Assembly (NCBI GenBank): GCA_022579005.1
Contig: MU401472.1
Location: 124,001 to 188,000, forward strand
Direction: 5' to 3'
Length of the DNA: 64,000 bases
Origin: Poronia punctata
Lineage: Eukaryota > Ascomycota > Sordariomycetes > Xylariales > Xylariaceae
The translations under genes were made by a program, and so were the position numbers. Of the stretch, positions 11,267-23,631 are shown in pieces. Numbering within the stretch: the first letter of the stretch is position 1; each line of letters opens with the position of its first letter. Under the pieces are notes generated by a model. The model worked only from the letters and a program-made list of their open reading frames with translations. It had not been told where the DNA came from and did no database searches.

Positions 11267-14115
11267 TCATACAACCCGAAGGGTTCCAGCCCGGCCGGGA
11301 ACGCCGTTATAAGCCGCAGGTCGTTCCCGATGTTCGCGGTCTCGCTCGCGGTGTCTTGCCCTGGGCTGCCCTCTATCTTCATCCCTACCCATTTCCCGAC
11401 GACCAGGATGATTTTCCCGCCCGGGGTTCTGTACGCCGGCAAGTCGTCTCATTTCATTCTGATTCGTGGCTCCCATTTGCGGTGACATAGGGAGTACAGG
11501 TGGGGCACCAGCCAAAGCTGATCGGCCAGACGATGGTGCCAAGCTCTTAGTACGCGATGGTCGACTCGACGCATTACGTGGCGGTACCTCCAGATAATTG
11601 TTCGATTTGCCATCGGCCTCGTTCACGGTGATAAAATCGACAAGGTGACCAAATCCGTCAGGTGGTTTGACGCCGTGACCCTTCTTCTCCTTCGACCATT
11701 GAGGTGGCTCCTTGATCTTAGGTGTGAGATCAACTAGGGGCCTAGTCGGTGTACGGCGGTCAGCGTGTAGTGGGCTAATGGGCCCCGAGCCGGATGGGCG
11801 AGTGTGAGGTTTCGGGGTGTGCTGTGTAGATGGTCGGAGAGCCGATGGGCCGTGTGCAGGAGGCCGACGCATCGATGGGGTGAGGGAAGAACGGCGCTCA
11901 TGAGACGGTATCCTCGCACTGGAGGGTCGCGATGTCGGCGCTGGCGGGACAGCCCGCTGTTTTGCGGTGTGCTCGAGAGCGGATGGAAACCATGAAGCTG
12001 GCTCGACACGGGTTGCTGGGGACTCGGAGTTATTTTGACTGTTCAGTAACGATGGGCCAGCCGTGAATGCTAGGTTCTGGGGTACTTTCGTGTCCTGGTC
12101 CGAGAGTGCCTGCTTTCGAGCCTCGTAACCTTCTCCAAGCAAACCCCCAGTGAAACCTTCGTCGCTTTCTCGCTTCTGCCCCGAAGGAGCCCTTGTACTT
12201 GGAGGGGTCCTTTTGGATAGACGACGACCAATGCTTTCAACGGTCGACTGGATGGGAGAGCGTGGGGAGTTTTCTTCTTCCACAGGCCCTCGGTCCGTCC
12301 CGGATGAGCGCAATCGCTCGACCGGGTGACCTAGGTCGACTAAGGGTTCAATCTGATCAACTAGGCGGGTTGATCCACCATGTGATGTCATCGTCCCCGA
12401 TTTCTTTGGCGTGCCATTGGCAGCAACAGGATTGGCAGAGGTGTTTCGCGCCTCCGGCCTTCGATCAACAAGGTACCAGCTTCGCCAGGCGTAAACCTTC
12501 TCCGTGAACTCCTGGGCTACCTGCGGGTCATCAGTGCTGAAATACTGTACGTACTTCTCCGTATTTAGGAAAAGTGTGGTTTTATGCTGAGACTTGATTG
12601 CATAGCAGAAACGTTTAGGAGGTTTGATATGTTTCTTTATCTGTGACTCGGTGGGCGTGTAGAGGTCATAGTCTGATAAATGACAGAGACTGGCAGTGTC
12701 TTTGTCGGCTGTCTTCGCATTAGGCTTCTTCGCGCAAAGAACCTGACCAGTCTCTAGCAACGTAATCCACCTCTTGTTCCACTTCCCGGGGCGGTTTGAC
12801 TGGTACATATACAGCTGACATCCAGGAGGACCTTCATGACCGGCGGGCACCGAGTCGACGTCGAGATCCTTGTTCGTACCGGGAGCCACCACCTCGACTA
12901 ATAGCTGGTTCTGTGTGTCTCGTTCCCACGAGTTCATAATATCACGAATGCGTTCGTAACGCCGTACACGACGTTCGAACCCCAAAACGCTGTACTGCTC
13001 GAGCACGATGCAGTTTTCGATGCTCATGGCCGGGTCAGTCGCCATCCTGGTCGACGTTTGCAATATGATGTCTTTGGGGGTGGTCTCGGGAGTCACGGGA
13101 AGGCTCAAGGTGTGGTGTCGGCAGCGAACCGTCACGTTCTGCAGGGACAGTTAGCTGTAAGATTCACGATACTGAATTGCATAGCACTCACTCGATCTCC
13201 AGAGTTGATGGCTGATGTGGGTGCATCTGTTTGAGGGACAATGCCCTTGCCGCCGGGCTCAATGTGTCCTGAGGGTTTCTTCACAGTTTCTGACCCCACT
13301 CTTTGGGTGTTGGCTCTGCCCAAGCTTGTCGTCGGAGATGGGGGCGTTGAGGTACTTTCTTTGCCCTTTCCCAGCCTCGCCAGCGATACGAATTTCTCGA
13401 GCACGGGGCTCTTAACCTTCTGCGGCCCTTTCGTAACCTTTTGGCTGTTCGCTAACTGCTCCTCTAGTCTTTGCAAGTCCTTCTTCTTCTGTTCTTTGAG
13501 CATGCGATCTCTTTCCATCTCGCAGGCCATGGTGCGCTGATCGGTAGATGGCATGTGTTGCGGGTTCTTGCCAGCCGCAACGACTTGATCGTGGTGGTGG
13601 TGGTGGTGGTTGTTCTTGTTGTTGTTATTGCAGATGATGCCCGAGGGGTTGTCAAAGTGGTCATGTGGCTGGCCAGGAATATTCTGTGCAGTTTCCGTAC
13701 GGCCCAATGGACGCTCAGACAGTGGCTTGACTACAGCGTCATCCTTTGTACTGGGACTTGTCGGGGTGTCTACAAGTTTGGGCAAATTGGTGGTGTTTAA
13801 CGGGAGTGGCATGGCTGGAAGGGGCGGGACGGTGTTACCAGAGCCCAGTTGGGATGTTTTGGTTGGGTTACCACCACCTGCTACAACGCTGGGGGCACGG
13901 CGGCGGTAGCGAGACATGGATCGCGATATAGAATTTGTTGGGGCTCCTTCATGCTGCTGGTCAGTAGCACCAACCTCGCTTGGCGTATGAATATACGTGT
14001 CAGCAGAAGAAGGGGTGGTAGATTCTGGTTTACGCAAGCTGCGATACCGTGAAGGCCTCGACACCTGCTCATCCACCTGGTATCCATCGTCTTGCGATTG
14101 GGCGCGGTAAGCCAT
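11267..14115 (-). CDS. RA-PH domain scaffold protein (MRL/lamellipodin-like module)
   Basis: Predicted 931-residue protein. Exon 1 14115-13192, intron 13139-13191 (53 nt, GTGAGT...CAG, branch GCTAAC), exon 2 13138-11267. The first ~300 residues are disordered and rich in Pro/Ser, with a run of six His next to an Asn run (about 13590-13625) and a Glu/Lys coiled-coil-like patch (EQKKKDLQRLEEQLA). After the junction comes a Ras-association-like ubiquitin fold (TVRCRHHTLSLPVTPETTPK), then a PH domain starting near CQLYMYQSNRPGKWNKRWITL and ending near EFTEKVYAWRSWYLV. This RA-PH tandem is the arrangement of the MRL proteins that link small GTPases and phosphoinositides to actin. The tail is again disordered. 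A role at polarised growth sites is inferred. No catalytic motif is seen. Confidence 0.8.
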
Positions 14116-15717
14116 GTTGACCGCTTGGCGCTTGTCGCATAGCTTGTCTTCTCAGAATACAAGCTGTAGGGTGGACAGTCATTGACGCATATGCTGGACA
14201 AGAGAAGAAGGAAAATCAACAGTCAGGCGAGGTAAGTTTGTAAGTTTTAACAAGGCATGTATGTGGTGTTGTAGTATAGTTAGGGACCTAGACACTGTGT
14301 ATGCATGTAGGTAACGCTGAATGTCGATAAATGATTGCTCAGGTCACAGTGGGGAAATATGTTTAAATGCCAATCTCCACAAGACTTAGTCTAAAACGCA
14401 CTTTAGATCTCATTTTTCAAGGCTGAACCCTGGCACGAAGAAGAGTATGTCGTATGTATATCCACTATAATAGTACCAGATGTTGAGATCCGGATCAGGG
14501 TTCACTGGTTTAGATCGAAGATGCTGTTAGCTGAATCACAAAGGGTCCCCCCCATCACCTACCCCAGAACCCACCTAAACAGCAGTACTAACCACAACCA
14601 CTTGGCTGGCTCTCTCACTAGCACCGCACCAACACGTAGTATTAATATGTCTCCTGTATCCCACTCACTTTACATCAGCAGAGATTGGAGGTGCTACCTA
14701 AAGTTTCACGTTGTACCATGTACATGTGCCTGGCAACCAGAATCTATCCTTATTGGCTGGAATTGCAAAAGCGAATGAGGGTTTCTGCAAGGGGTTAAGC
14801 CGGAAGGGTATTGCCAATTGGTGGCTTTGAGCTGGGGAGGGACAGTGCCCTGACCTTAGGGCTGCATGCGTATAAAGATCGACGTATCAGTGATCACCCT
14901 CGCACCTTCGGGGCTCCTTCAGTGGTTCCTAACTGTTGCTCGCATGTATTAATAAGTCTTTCCATTCTTTGCTGGTTCTCTGGCATCTGGGTTGGGTAAT
15001 CCCAGATCTAATTGCGTAGACTAGTATGTCTTGTCTGGTTGGGGGTTCAGTACTCGTAGGGAGCGCTGGAAGACGGCTCGGCATAGCTGGTTCTGACTCG
15101 GAAGTCGGCATTATCTGTGTGAAGGTAGGGACTCTCCTCAGTATCTAAACAAGGTCCCAGGGTAGGATAAGTTGGATGCTTCGGTCTACCTACCATAATT
15201 GCCGACCGCTTTTTAAAGTTCTATCTTGGTCTGGGTGTGACAAACTCAATCAATTGAGGTATATTTCTGGGTATAGGTAACACAGTGTATCGAGAACGCT
15301 CTTCACCTCTCTCTCGAGTTTTGACAGCTATTATTGTTCTCTGTTCAGGTTTCAGATTCGAACTAACCGCTTGCAGTATACGTACTTGGGTCCAGTCCAC
15401 ATGAAAGGTTTTCTAAAAATTGTCTTTCCAGATCCAAGCCAGCGAAGATCACCGATTGTACGAGTACGTGTGCACCGTACAGAGACACAACCTTACCAAT
15501 AAAAACTACACTTGTTCTGATCACGTCTGCCGTCTCTGCCGGTCCCGAAAATTACCGCAGAACTAGATGATCGAGATCAATCGTCCGTCTTACACGGAGA
15601 ATCCACGTAGTGCAGGTAACTTGTTGTGATAGATTCTCAGGCTCTAGTCCTTCGGGTTTTCAGGGTCGGTTGTGATATCCCAGGTTACCTGAACTTAATC
15701 ACGAACAGTGCTTTTCT
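14116..15717. other. intergenic, no gene recognised
   Basis: About 1.6 kb upstream of the RA-PH gene and downstream of the P450 relic. It carries TACTCGTA at 15051 and TACGAGTA at 15459. No reading frame of protein-like character was found. Confidence 0.4.
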
Positions 15718-16690
15718 CTAGAGCATGTGCGTCTTGACGTCCCCAACCCAGTCGCCGTGATCGTGCGCAAGCTCCATATCAAATACGAGGACATATACAA
15801 GGTTCACAATGGCTATTCGCATTTCAAGCCACCCCTGCGATAAACCAAGACAGGCCCTATACGCCGTACTAAAAGCAAGGTTCCTTGGCTACTGCATTCT
15901 ATTCTTCGTAAGCCAGCGGTCCGGACAGGGTGAATCCGGGCCCTGCCATTCGGCTTCGTTGTGAGATCATGGCCCAGTGTGCCCGCCGGCATGAAGTGGT
16001 CGTCAACAAAACTACCAGGAGACACGAGCGGGAGCCCGAAAGCAATGGGCGGGAATACACGAAACGCATCCCTCGATTACCGCGTTGAGGTATTTGAGAG
16101 ACGCTAGCCGGATGCTCCTTGTAGCTCCCGATGCCGCAAATCTCATCCCGTAACTTCTGCCAGGCGCGTGGGAAATAAATGCCGCCGGTTAAGGTGTGGG
16201 CGATTGTAGCCGAGCCCTACAACGACGATCTGGTTCGTGAGAGATACAAGTGTTTCTGTCTGGGGCCGTATGCGTCTACGGATTGCCTCTCAGGTATAAG
16301 TGTAGTGCTTGACGCAGTTTTCGATAGCTGACTTTGTTACTAAATTGAATAGATCCAAGCGTAAAACTGGTATGCGCTCGAAATACACAGGCAGTGCTGC
16401 CGCGTACGCCCCGTCACAGAGAAGCGAGATCCAGAAATGTCCCTCGCCGAATTCGATGGCACCAAAGGACTCACTCAACGTCATCTCGCCTATAGCATAT
16501 TCGTCAACTCTATGAGTATGTGATTGCTGCCGCAGCTACGAATCGACTGGACCGTTTATGCATAATAGGTAATCGGAGGGGAGAGCAAAGGACCAGAACA
16601 GTCAAAGGCACCCACCCCCATGACAGCAAAAGCGAGCCAATTTATCAAGTCGACAAAATCCACCCCAACACGCTGGCCTGACACTTGAGG
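15718..16690 (-). pseudogene. decayed cytochrome P450 relic
   Basis: Fragments of one P450, in the right order but in changing frames, run along the minus strand. Near 16650-16610: VDFVDLINWL. Near 16490-16310: EMTLSESFGAIEFGEGHFWI and ERIPVLRLDLFNLV, a pre-F-helix region typical of fungal P450s. Near 16170-16110, an I-helix/J-region piece: HTLTGGIYF and AWQKLRDEI. Near 16075-16065: LNAVIE (K helix). In another frame near 16045-15990: VFPPIAFGLPLVSPG and HFMPAGT. Near 15865-15840: FSTAYRACLG, a degraded heme-binding loop (FxxGxRxCxG with Gly changed to Ala). At 15830-15718: the C-terminal WLEMRIAIVN and ELAHDHGDWVGDV, then a stop. At least four frame changes and several in-frame stops separate these pieces, so no P450 can be made. 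The N-terminus is not recognisable. The family match is from memory of CYP65-like and benzoate-hydroxylase-like proteins. Confidence 0.72.
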
Positions 16691-17283
16691 CACGGAAGAG
16701 GGGCTGGACCATAATCTCAGGTATCAAGATAGTCTGGCTGCTAGGAATCCAACAATCGTTTGATACACACTCACGCAACCATGGTATGGTACTTTACTAT
16801 ATCTCGCTCTATACGAACTACATGACAAGGTCACGAGGTGGTGTAACAGTACTGTGAATCAAACTCAGGGGATCACGTAGATGCATCGGCGTATGAGTCG
16901 GGTCTGCGAGGACCTGTCACCTGAGCGCCCGGTGTAGTGCCAAGCCGGACGCTTTCACATGATATTGGCCATGGCATCGGAGTTCCGAATCGAACTTCTA
17001 TGATAATCACCTTGTTGGTTAGCACTCGGTTTTATTACCAGTTTGTTTTTGTTTTATTCCCAATGACCGAATCTACCAAATCTATCTAGGTTAATCGTTT
17101 ACACATCTGATTCATTCTCGTCTCCGGGCGGTTAGAAAGCGTGGTGCCATCCATCATCCCCTGTGAAGAACTTGTTCCGAATCTCCTTCCAGGCCGAAGC
17201 TCAGCTCAGCTCAGCTCAGCTCAGCTTAGCTTAGAAATTTCGCCGTCCCAAAAAAAATATTTATATTTCCTTCCCATGTCCAT
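16691..17283. other. intergenic, 3' flank of ERG20
   Basis: About 0.6 kb. The N-terminal part of the P450 relic may once have lain here, but nothing readable is left. The end next to ERG20 contains a pentanucleotide tandem repeat (separate entry). Confidence 0.4.
17198..17233. repeat. AGCTC pentanucleotide tandem repeat
   Basis: Five AGCTC units followed by two AGCTT variants, about 50 bp beyond the ERG20 stop codon, so probably in its 3' untranslated region. AGCT cores make it locally self-complementary. Confidence 0.8.
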
Positions 17284-18531
17284 TTACTTGCTCCGCTTGT
17301 AAATCTTGGATAGGAAGACTTCAAAGATCTCCTTCTTCAGACCGTCGCTCTCATCGATTTGGTTGATCTTGGTTCGGAGCTCGCCCACGGTCTTCTCTTC
17401 GTAGTCGTGATAGACCTGGGCTAGGTTTAGGTCGTTGTACAGCTTCTTGACCTCGGCTTCGTGGGCCTTGTCCTTCTTGCCGTAGTGTTCCTCGAGGATC
17501 TTGCGCTGCTCGGGTGTGGCAATCTTGAGAGCCTGGTTGACCAACCATGAGCACTTGTTGTCCATGATGTCGGTTCCGATCTTGCCAATGTGCTCGGGAA
17601 GACCGAAGTTGTCGAGGTAGTCGTCCTGGACCTGGAAGTACTCGCCCATGGGGATGAGGATATCTTCGGCCTGCTTGAGGTTCTTGGGCGTGGCGATGTT
17701 GAGCATCTGGAGCGCAAGGGCGACTGGCAGGTAGAAGCTGTAGTAGGCCGTCTTGTAAATGACGATAAAGCTATACTTCTCCAGACTGAAGTTGTCTAGG
17801 TTGACGACATCCTCGGGGGCCGTCAATAAATCGCACAGCTGTCCGAGCTCGGTCTGCAGGCTGGTCTCGTGGAAGATCTCCAGCATGTCGACATAAGAGG
17901 GGTGTGATCTGAAGTGCTTCTTTAGAAGGGTATAGATGGCTGATTCTAGCATGAAAGCATCGTTGATGGCTACCATGCCAACACCTTCCTGACGGTACCA
18001 GCAGGGCTTGCCGCGGCGGGTGACGCTGCTGTCCATAATGTCGTCGGATACCAAGAAGAAGGCTTGCAGGAGCTCTATCATCCAGCCGAGAGTGGCCGCT
18101 TGGAAATACTCGTCATCAGACAAAGGCCGTCCTAGTAGAAGGGACACCGAGTCCGGCACGGACATGCCTCTGTTGCATTTTCCACCGAGTGTATTGACTT
18201 CAAGTGACTGGTGTTCATGATTAGTATTTGATTTGAATTAGAGTGAGAATATTCTGCGCGCGGGGGATGATATGTAAGACGAAAGTTGCCCAACGACGTG
18301 GAAAATACCAGTCAAGACTTCTCTAGATGACGGTAATGAGATGTCTTGTTTTACGAGGTATTTTTCGTGGTTCTCAGTTGGCAGGTTTGGGTTGGAGAAA
18401 TATGAGCTCACCTTTTTGTACCATTCTAGATACTGTTGAGGCAGTTTATATGACCTGGCCCAGGATAGTAGGTCCTCCTCGAGCCTGGGGAAGACGGCCT
18501 CGAACTGCTGCAATGTCGTTTTAGTCGCCAT
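17284..18531 (-). CDS. erg20: farnesyl diphosphate synthase
   Basis: Makes farnesyl diphosphate from IPP and DMAPP/GPP for sterols, dolichol, ubiquinone and protein prenylation. Exon 1 18531-18412 (40 codons), intron 18208-18411 (GTGAGC...CAG, branch ACTAATC), exon 2 18207-17284; 347 residues, the normal family length. The junction gives [19 protein letters not shown], as in other fungal enzymes. The first aspartate-rich motif DDIMD is at residues 95-99, preceded by Phe90-Phe91, the bulky pair that limits chain length in eukaryotic FPP synthases. The second, DDYLD, is at 235-239 in [13 protein letters not shown]. The C-terminus KIYKRSK is complete. The frame is open upstream of ATG 18531 to about 18744, but [10 protein letters not shown] is the normal start. 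No terpene-cluster neighbours; the nearest oxidative gene is a dead P450. Confidence 0.96.
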
Positions 18532-20101
18532 ATTCTTTCTGATGTAGAGATCCTTCTTTTGTACAAGTATTATTGCGGCGCTTGAGAAGAATGGCGATTC
18601 AAGCAGTATAATGAGATATATAAAAAAGGGAGGAGGTGAGTGATCGTTGGGAAATGATAGCGTTGGTTTTGGTGTTGAGGGGCAACAACACTTTTGGGCT
18701 TTTGGCTTTTTCAGGGGTCCACAAGGGGGTATCCCAGCACACACCTCCTACTAGGGGTTACACGGTTGAATTGTCGTACCAAGGTTAGGTTCATATCATA
18801 ACGCCCAACTTTGCTAATGTAGTGGTACCGCATATTATTGTGACTAAGTACTTCGGCGGTTTGTCATTAAGCATTTTGTTTGTACCTGATAGGGTAGATC
18901 CGATGCCCAATATGGCAGGGCCGGTTTCGCTATTCTCATTAGTCCAGCTCCGGGTTCAACCAACTTTCAGCGCGGTCCACTACTATAGTTAGGGGTGACT
19001 CTACTCGTAGTTGCTGCAAGGTACCTTGCCAGACGACTTCTATTTATCTACATATCTACCTGCTAGATATGTACGAGTACTTTGTAGCACGTAGATAGAT
19101 CGAGCTCACTTGGCCAAGAGCTAGATTGTCGTGATTTCGTCTCTTAAAACCCCGAATGCGGCCCCCTTTTCGTGGCAAAATATTGAGATGCCAAGAAAAA
19201 TATGTATCGGAATGCGAATACGCGGGGCGCGTTCCTTGCGCGCGTCCCTGAAGGAATACATCTGCCGGTCGCACACCAGAGTGGGAAATACCCGACCGGC
19301 TCACTGACCTGTCACCTACCTTCCGGGCCTCCTTTCGTCCTGCACCTCTTTTGTTTCTAATGGGCGATATCGTAGGATTTATCCCTATCCCCTCAATATG
19401 CTTTAAGTTGCACCTTTCTACGCATGCTCTCAACATGGCAGCCTCGAATCGACGGAATTACCTACTTGCTGTCACTGCCTACGGAGTACGAGGAGATATT
19501 TTGGCGGGGTTGGTGCTCAAGGAGGGGCAATCCAATCAGTTCGGGCACTTACCTATTATCGCTCTCCACGTACAAGTAGGTTATTATTAGTAAACTATTC
19601 TTATCGATACTAGATAGATTTCTTATCAATTTGTCCTACCTGCCTCTAGACTAGACTGTCCAAGTCACAATTGTTGTGGCTTGTGCCTTCCTTCTCTTGT
19701 TTATTAGGTCAACCGTTGCTGTGGGGCAAGCCACAGTAGGGAAGGTCAGTCTTGGTGTATTTACCTATTGAGCATGCAAAGGACATCATCTATTTGGGTG
19801 CCTCATCATACCAGCTGTAGTTATTGATTGAGAGGAGAAGTAAAAGGAAAACCCACCGCGTAGGAGAAGCCGGCACACTGAGATAAGCCATGAGGAAATG
19901 AAAAGGAATGGATTTCATGGATAGTCGAACACGATCCTGACTCCTAACAGCGATAGCTCGTGAGCGTTGGCGCAAAACCGCACTTTCAACGGGCTCATCA
20001 TTTTCTCAAGTACAGCCTAATCATAATAATCGTCAATACTTGGATCTACCACCCTTGGACTCACCACCATTCATTTCATACTCATGATCTAACAACCCGC
20101 A
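18532..20101. other. intergenic between divergent genes
   Basis: About 1.6 kb shared upstream region of ERG20 (minus) and APC8 (plus). It has TACTCGTA at 19002 and TACGAGTA at 19072. No gene-like frame was recognised. Confidence 0.4.
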
Positions 20102-22500
20102 ATGCCTTTGAATGACCGGGAAAAATCCCAGCTGCGAGAGGCATTACAGGAGGCTGTAGTTAAGTGCTCTGAACGATGTCTTTATCAGTCATCAAAATGG
20201 TATTGTACCTTTCCATCATCAGAAACTCTCTGCAACATAAGGGGGGCCACGATTTAACGGTCAATGATATTTCGTAGGGCGGCTGAGCTTCTGAACGCCA
20301 TTCCGGAGCCAGAGGTGGACGATTCAGACCTGACTGAATTCCCAGACTCATATCTTTCTTCCGTATTGACCGCCAATGCGGATCCAGATGAGGCTGCCTT
20401 GGAAGCGAGAGAGCTGAGCAAATACATGCTTGCCAAGTCCTTATTCGACTGCCGAGAATTCGACCGTTGTGCTGCAGTCTTTCTGCCGGAGTCGACGCTC
20501 ACCGGCATTATTGCCCCGAAAGAGACCGGTCCCACCCCAAAGAGCAAGGGCAAAGGCAAAGCTTCTACCGCCCCAACACGGCTGTCTAGCGGGCGAAACA
20601 TCCCCAAGATCAGCCAGCGCAGTTTGTTTCTTGCCCTTTATGCCAAGTACTTGTCCGGTGAGAAGCGGAAGGATGAAGATGCCGAAATGGTTATGGGTCC
20701 CCAAGATCTGGGGACATGTAGGAATAAGCAGTTGATTACCGTTTCCCGTGTTCTCGAAGCCTGGTTTGAAAGTCGCAAAAGCGAAGACGGCGAGATTACG
20801 GATGGCCAAGGCTGGCTGGAGTATCTGTAAGCTTCAGTGGGGGGGGGGGGGGGGCGGGCGGCGGGGGGGGGGGCGGGGGGCGGGGGGGGGGGGGGGGGGG
20901 GGGGGGGTGGGGGGGGGGTGGGGNNNNNNNNNNCCGGGTTGTCCTACCCGTGTTTTTAATTTGGAAAATCGTACGCCGGGTTTTTTACGTTTGGCCCTGG
21001 TGGGTTGTTTTTTTTTTATGCTCAGGCCCCCCCCCCCCCCCCCCCAATAGGTGCCTGCCGTCGCGCATTTATTGATTGGTAGTCTAGTTATGGCATGGTC
21101 CTTGCGAGAGAGAAGAACGAAGAACTAGCTTTGTATTGGCTTGTCCGTAGCGTTCATCTATTCCCCATGAACTGGGGTTGCTGGCTCGAGATGGGTTCGC
21201 TCATCTCGCGAGTAGAAGACGTAAGTGTTGTGGGAAGATCAACCGGGTCTGGGATATATTCTAACGATGGCTATATTAGTTAAATCGAGTTATGGTCCGC
21301 TTACCACAGAACATTGTCTCTTACATATTTCACATCCATACCTCACTCGAGCTGTATCAACACGACGCTAATCTAGCAAACTCACTCGACCAACTCCTCA
21401 ACATCTTTCCCAATTCGGCATTCCTGCTCACGTGCAACGGCATGTTGGCATATCACGCAAAGGATTTAGTAGCAGCAGAGCAGCATTTCAGTCATCTGCT
21501 TTCACTCCATCCACATCGCCTCGACTCGCTCGACCACTATTCTAATGTCCTCTACGTCATGAACGCCAGACCGAAACTAGCCTTCCTCGCCCATCTCTGC
21601 AGCAATGTCGACAAGTTTCGGCCCGAGTCTTGCGTCGTCATCGGAAATTACTACTCTCTTCTTTCCCTACACGAAAAGGCGGTGCAGTATTTCCGCCGAG
21701 CGCTGACACTGGATCGCGCTTGTTTGTCTGCCTGGACCCTCATGGGCCACGAGTACGTCGAGCTGAAGAATACGCACGCTGCCATCGAATCGTACAGGCG
21801 GGCAGTCGACGCTAACCGGAGAGACTACCGGGCATGGTACGGGCTAGGCCAGACATACGAGGTGTTGGAGATGCATGCGTATGCCCTCTGGTACTACAAG
21901 AAAGCGGCCGGCCTGAGACCGTGGGATGGAAAGATGTGGATGGCCGTCGGATCCTGCCTCCAGCGCATGGGCCGGAACCGGGATGGAATCAAAGCTCTCA
22001 AACGTGCCCTACTTGCCGATAACTTCTACGAGGCAGGCAGCAGAAGCTTCGAAAACGGGGATAATATGCGTGGTGACCCGGAGATACTTCTCCAAATCGC
22101 CGGCATGTACGACAGCCTAGGCGAAGTAGAAGATGCAAAAGCATACATGGAGATGTGTGTTGCGCAAGAGGGTGGCGTGACGGGTGAAAGTCAAAGCGAT
22201 AATATCGCCATACACCAAGATTCGCCTGGTCGAAGTTCGGAGGACGGCGGCGGCGGGGAAGTCGGAGGAGGACGGGAAGTGGGGGCCGACGGTACCGGCG
22301 TCACGGCAGCTACCAGTAAAGCGAGGATGTGGCTCGCTCGGTATGCCATGAGGACAGAGGACTATGGCACGGCTAGCCGTCTAGCGAATGAATTATGTCA
22401 GGATGGGGTCGAGGTTGAGGAAGCAAAGGCCCTCATTCGGGAAGTCAGGTCTCGGATGGAATCTGCAGCCGGAGAGGGAAATGCACGGGGGTTGCGATGA
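20102..22500 (+). CDS. cdc23: anaphase-promoting complex subunit 8 (Cdc23)
   Basis: TPR subunit of the APC/C ubiquitin ligase that drives anaphase and mitotic exit. Exons 20102-20199, 20278-20826, 21088-21220 and 21280-22500; 666 residues. The first junction forms SSKWAAELLNAIP; the second (GTAAGC at 20827, TAG at 21087) forms GWLEYLYGMVLAREK; the third forms RVEDLNRVMVRLPQNI. These are the conserved Cdc23 N-terminal and early TPR sequences. The last exon has consecutive TPRs (for example AVQYFRRALTLDRACLSAWTL, then AAIESYRRAVDANRRDYRAW). The C-terminal tail carries a Gly/Glu-rich insert (about 22240-22290). Intron 3 contains homopolymers and a 10-N gap, but the flanking exons join in frame, so the protein is probably unaffected. 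The true length of that intron is unknown. Confidence 0.93.
20838..21045. other. assembly gap flanked by poly-G and poly-C inside APC8 intron
   Basis: A nearly pure G tract (20838-20923, broken only by a few C and T) runs into ten N (20924-20933). Then come about 90 bp of low-complexity sequence with T runs, and a pure C run (21027-21045). A real G-rich intron tract may exist, but its length and the sequence after the N are unreliable. Confidence 0.9.
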
Positions 22501-23631
22501 AAATATGGGCTTGGCCTTAACGACAAACCTCATCGAGGTCCCTCCACAACCTACGGGACTCGGGTCTAATCCTAATCCTATCTGTGTTCGGGTATCATTA
22601 TCTACCTAGTTGTAGTCCCTTATACAGTACTTTTGGAACTGAGGATATCGGCTATGAGGACACGGATGAATCAAGAGAGATATGATTATTATCCTGCTGC
22701 ATCTTTACCTAGTACTCTTCCTCGTTGCCTGTTGACTATGAGACGGTGACTGGGAAGTTGTTCATGACCCTTTCCCCGGCCTACCTACTTTAGGAACGCT
22801 GCTATTTGAGTATTTCACCTACCTACTTTAATCATATGCACGTTCTCCAGTCGTTAAATATCGAAGCCTTTGTTGTTGAACACCTACACGCCTTTTTCAA
22901 CTGTCAAACCTACATGCAGATATAGGTAGTACGAGTTCTTGTACTTTGATTAAGCGCCTTCGATCCAGGAGGGGGCCAGAGTGCCAGGGTTGGGAGGTGG
23001 GGAACAGGTCGTCTTGGCAGGACCTCGTCTGAAACAACTGCGTCAATCCTAGCTAATAGGAGTTCACAGCGCTTAGAACAGCTCGAGGGCGCGTCCTCCT
23101 CCATCACATTACCCAACTCTTTCTCCTTATTGATATTTTTAATTGAAGGGGCGGGAATGTAAAGGGCCAGTGTAGAAATAGGCAGTTGAAGAGAACGAGA
23201 TGCATCCTGCCAAGGTGCAAATCTACCCTACATGAAGCCCCTGTAGCCATCCATCATTCGCTTTACACTTGATAGGATACCAAGGGCTGAAAATATGCAG
23301 CATTGGAAATCTTGTGACATGTTGACCTGCCCTCCTCCAGGCGGCCTTGATGGCGGAAACAGGGTGTATATATAACCTTTGTTTCTTCTCGGCCAACGAC
23401 TGGAGAAAAAAGGGTTGTTTGTTTTGTTTCCTCATTTTACTCTTCTCGGTGTGTTTGTTCATTTCGCAATATTTCCTGCTGGTAAGGACGATAGATAGCA
23501 CAGCTTCTTATTCTTCTCTTCTTCATCTCGACTCGCTGGCCGTAGATCGACCAGTGTGTTCCTGCCTGTATTTGTTTAAATCTTTAGGACATTCGGTTTC
23601 TCGGTCTTCTTCATCTTACTTCACCTTTGAG
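22501..23631. other. intergenic, AA9 gene promoter region
   Basis: About 1.1 kb with TACCTACTT words near 22785-22830 and a TATATATAA box at 23367-23375, about 257 bp before the AA9 start. That would imply a long 5' leader containing ATG triplets. No other gene recognised. Confidence 0.45.

Noticed and set aside
17284..18531. Terpene biosynthetic cluster around the farnesyl diphosphate synthase and P450
   Set aside because: The synthase is the normal-length housekeeping enzyme, the P450 is a pseudogene, and no terpene cyclase or other tailoring gene is nearby.
23347..23631. In-frame upstream extension of the AA9 gene
   Set aside because: The extension would bury the signal peptide and the active-site N-terminal histidine; AA9 enzymes need that histidine free after signal cleavage.
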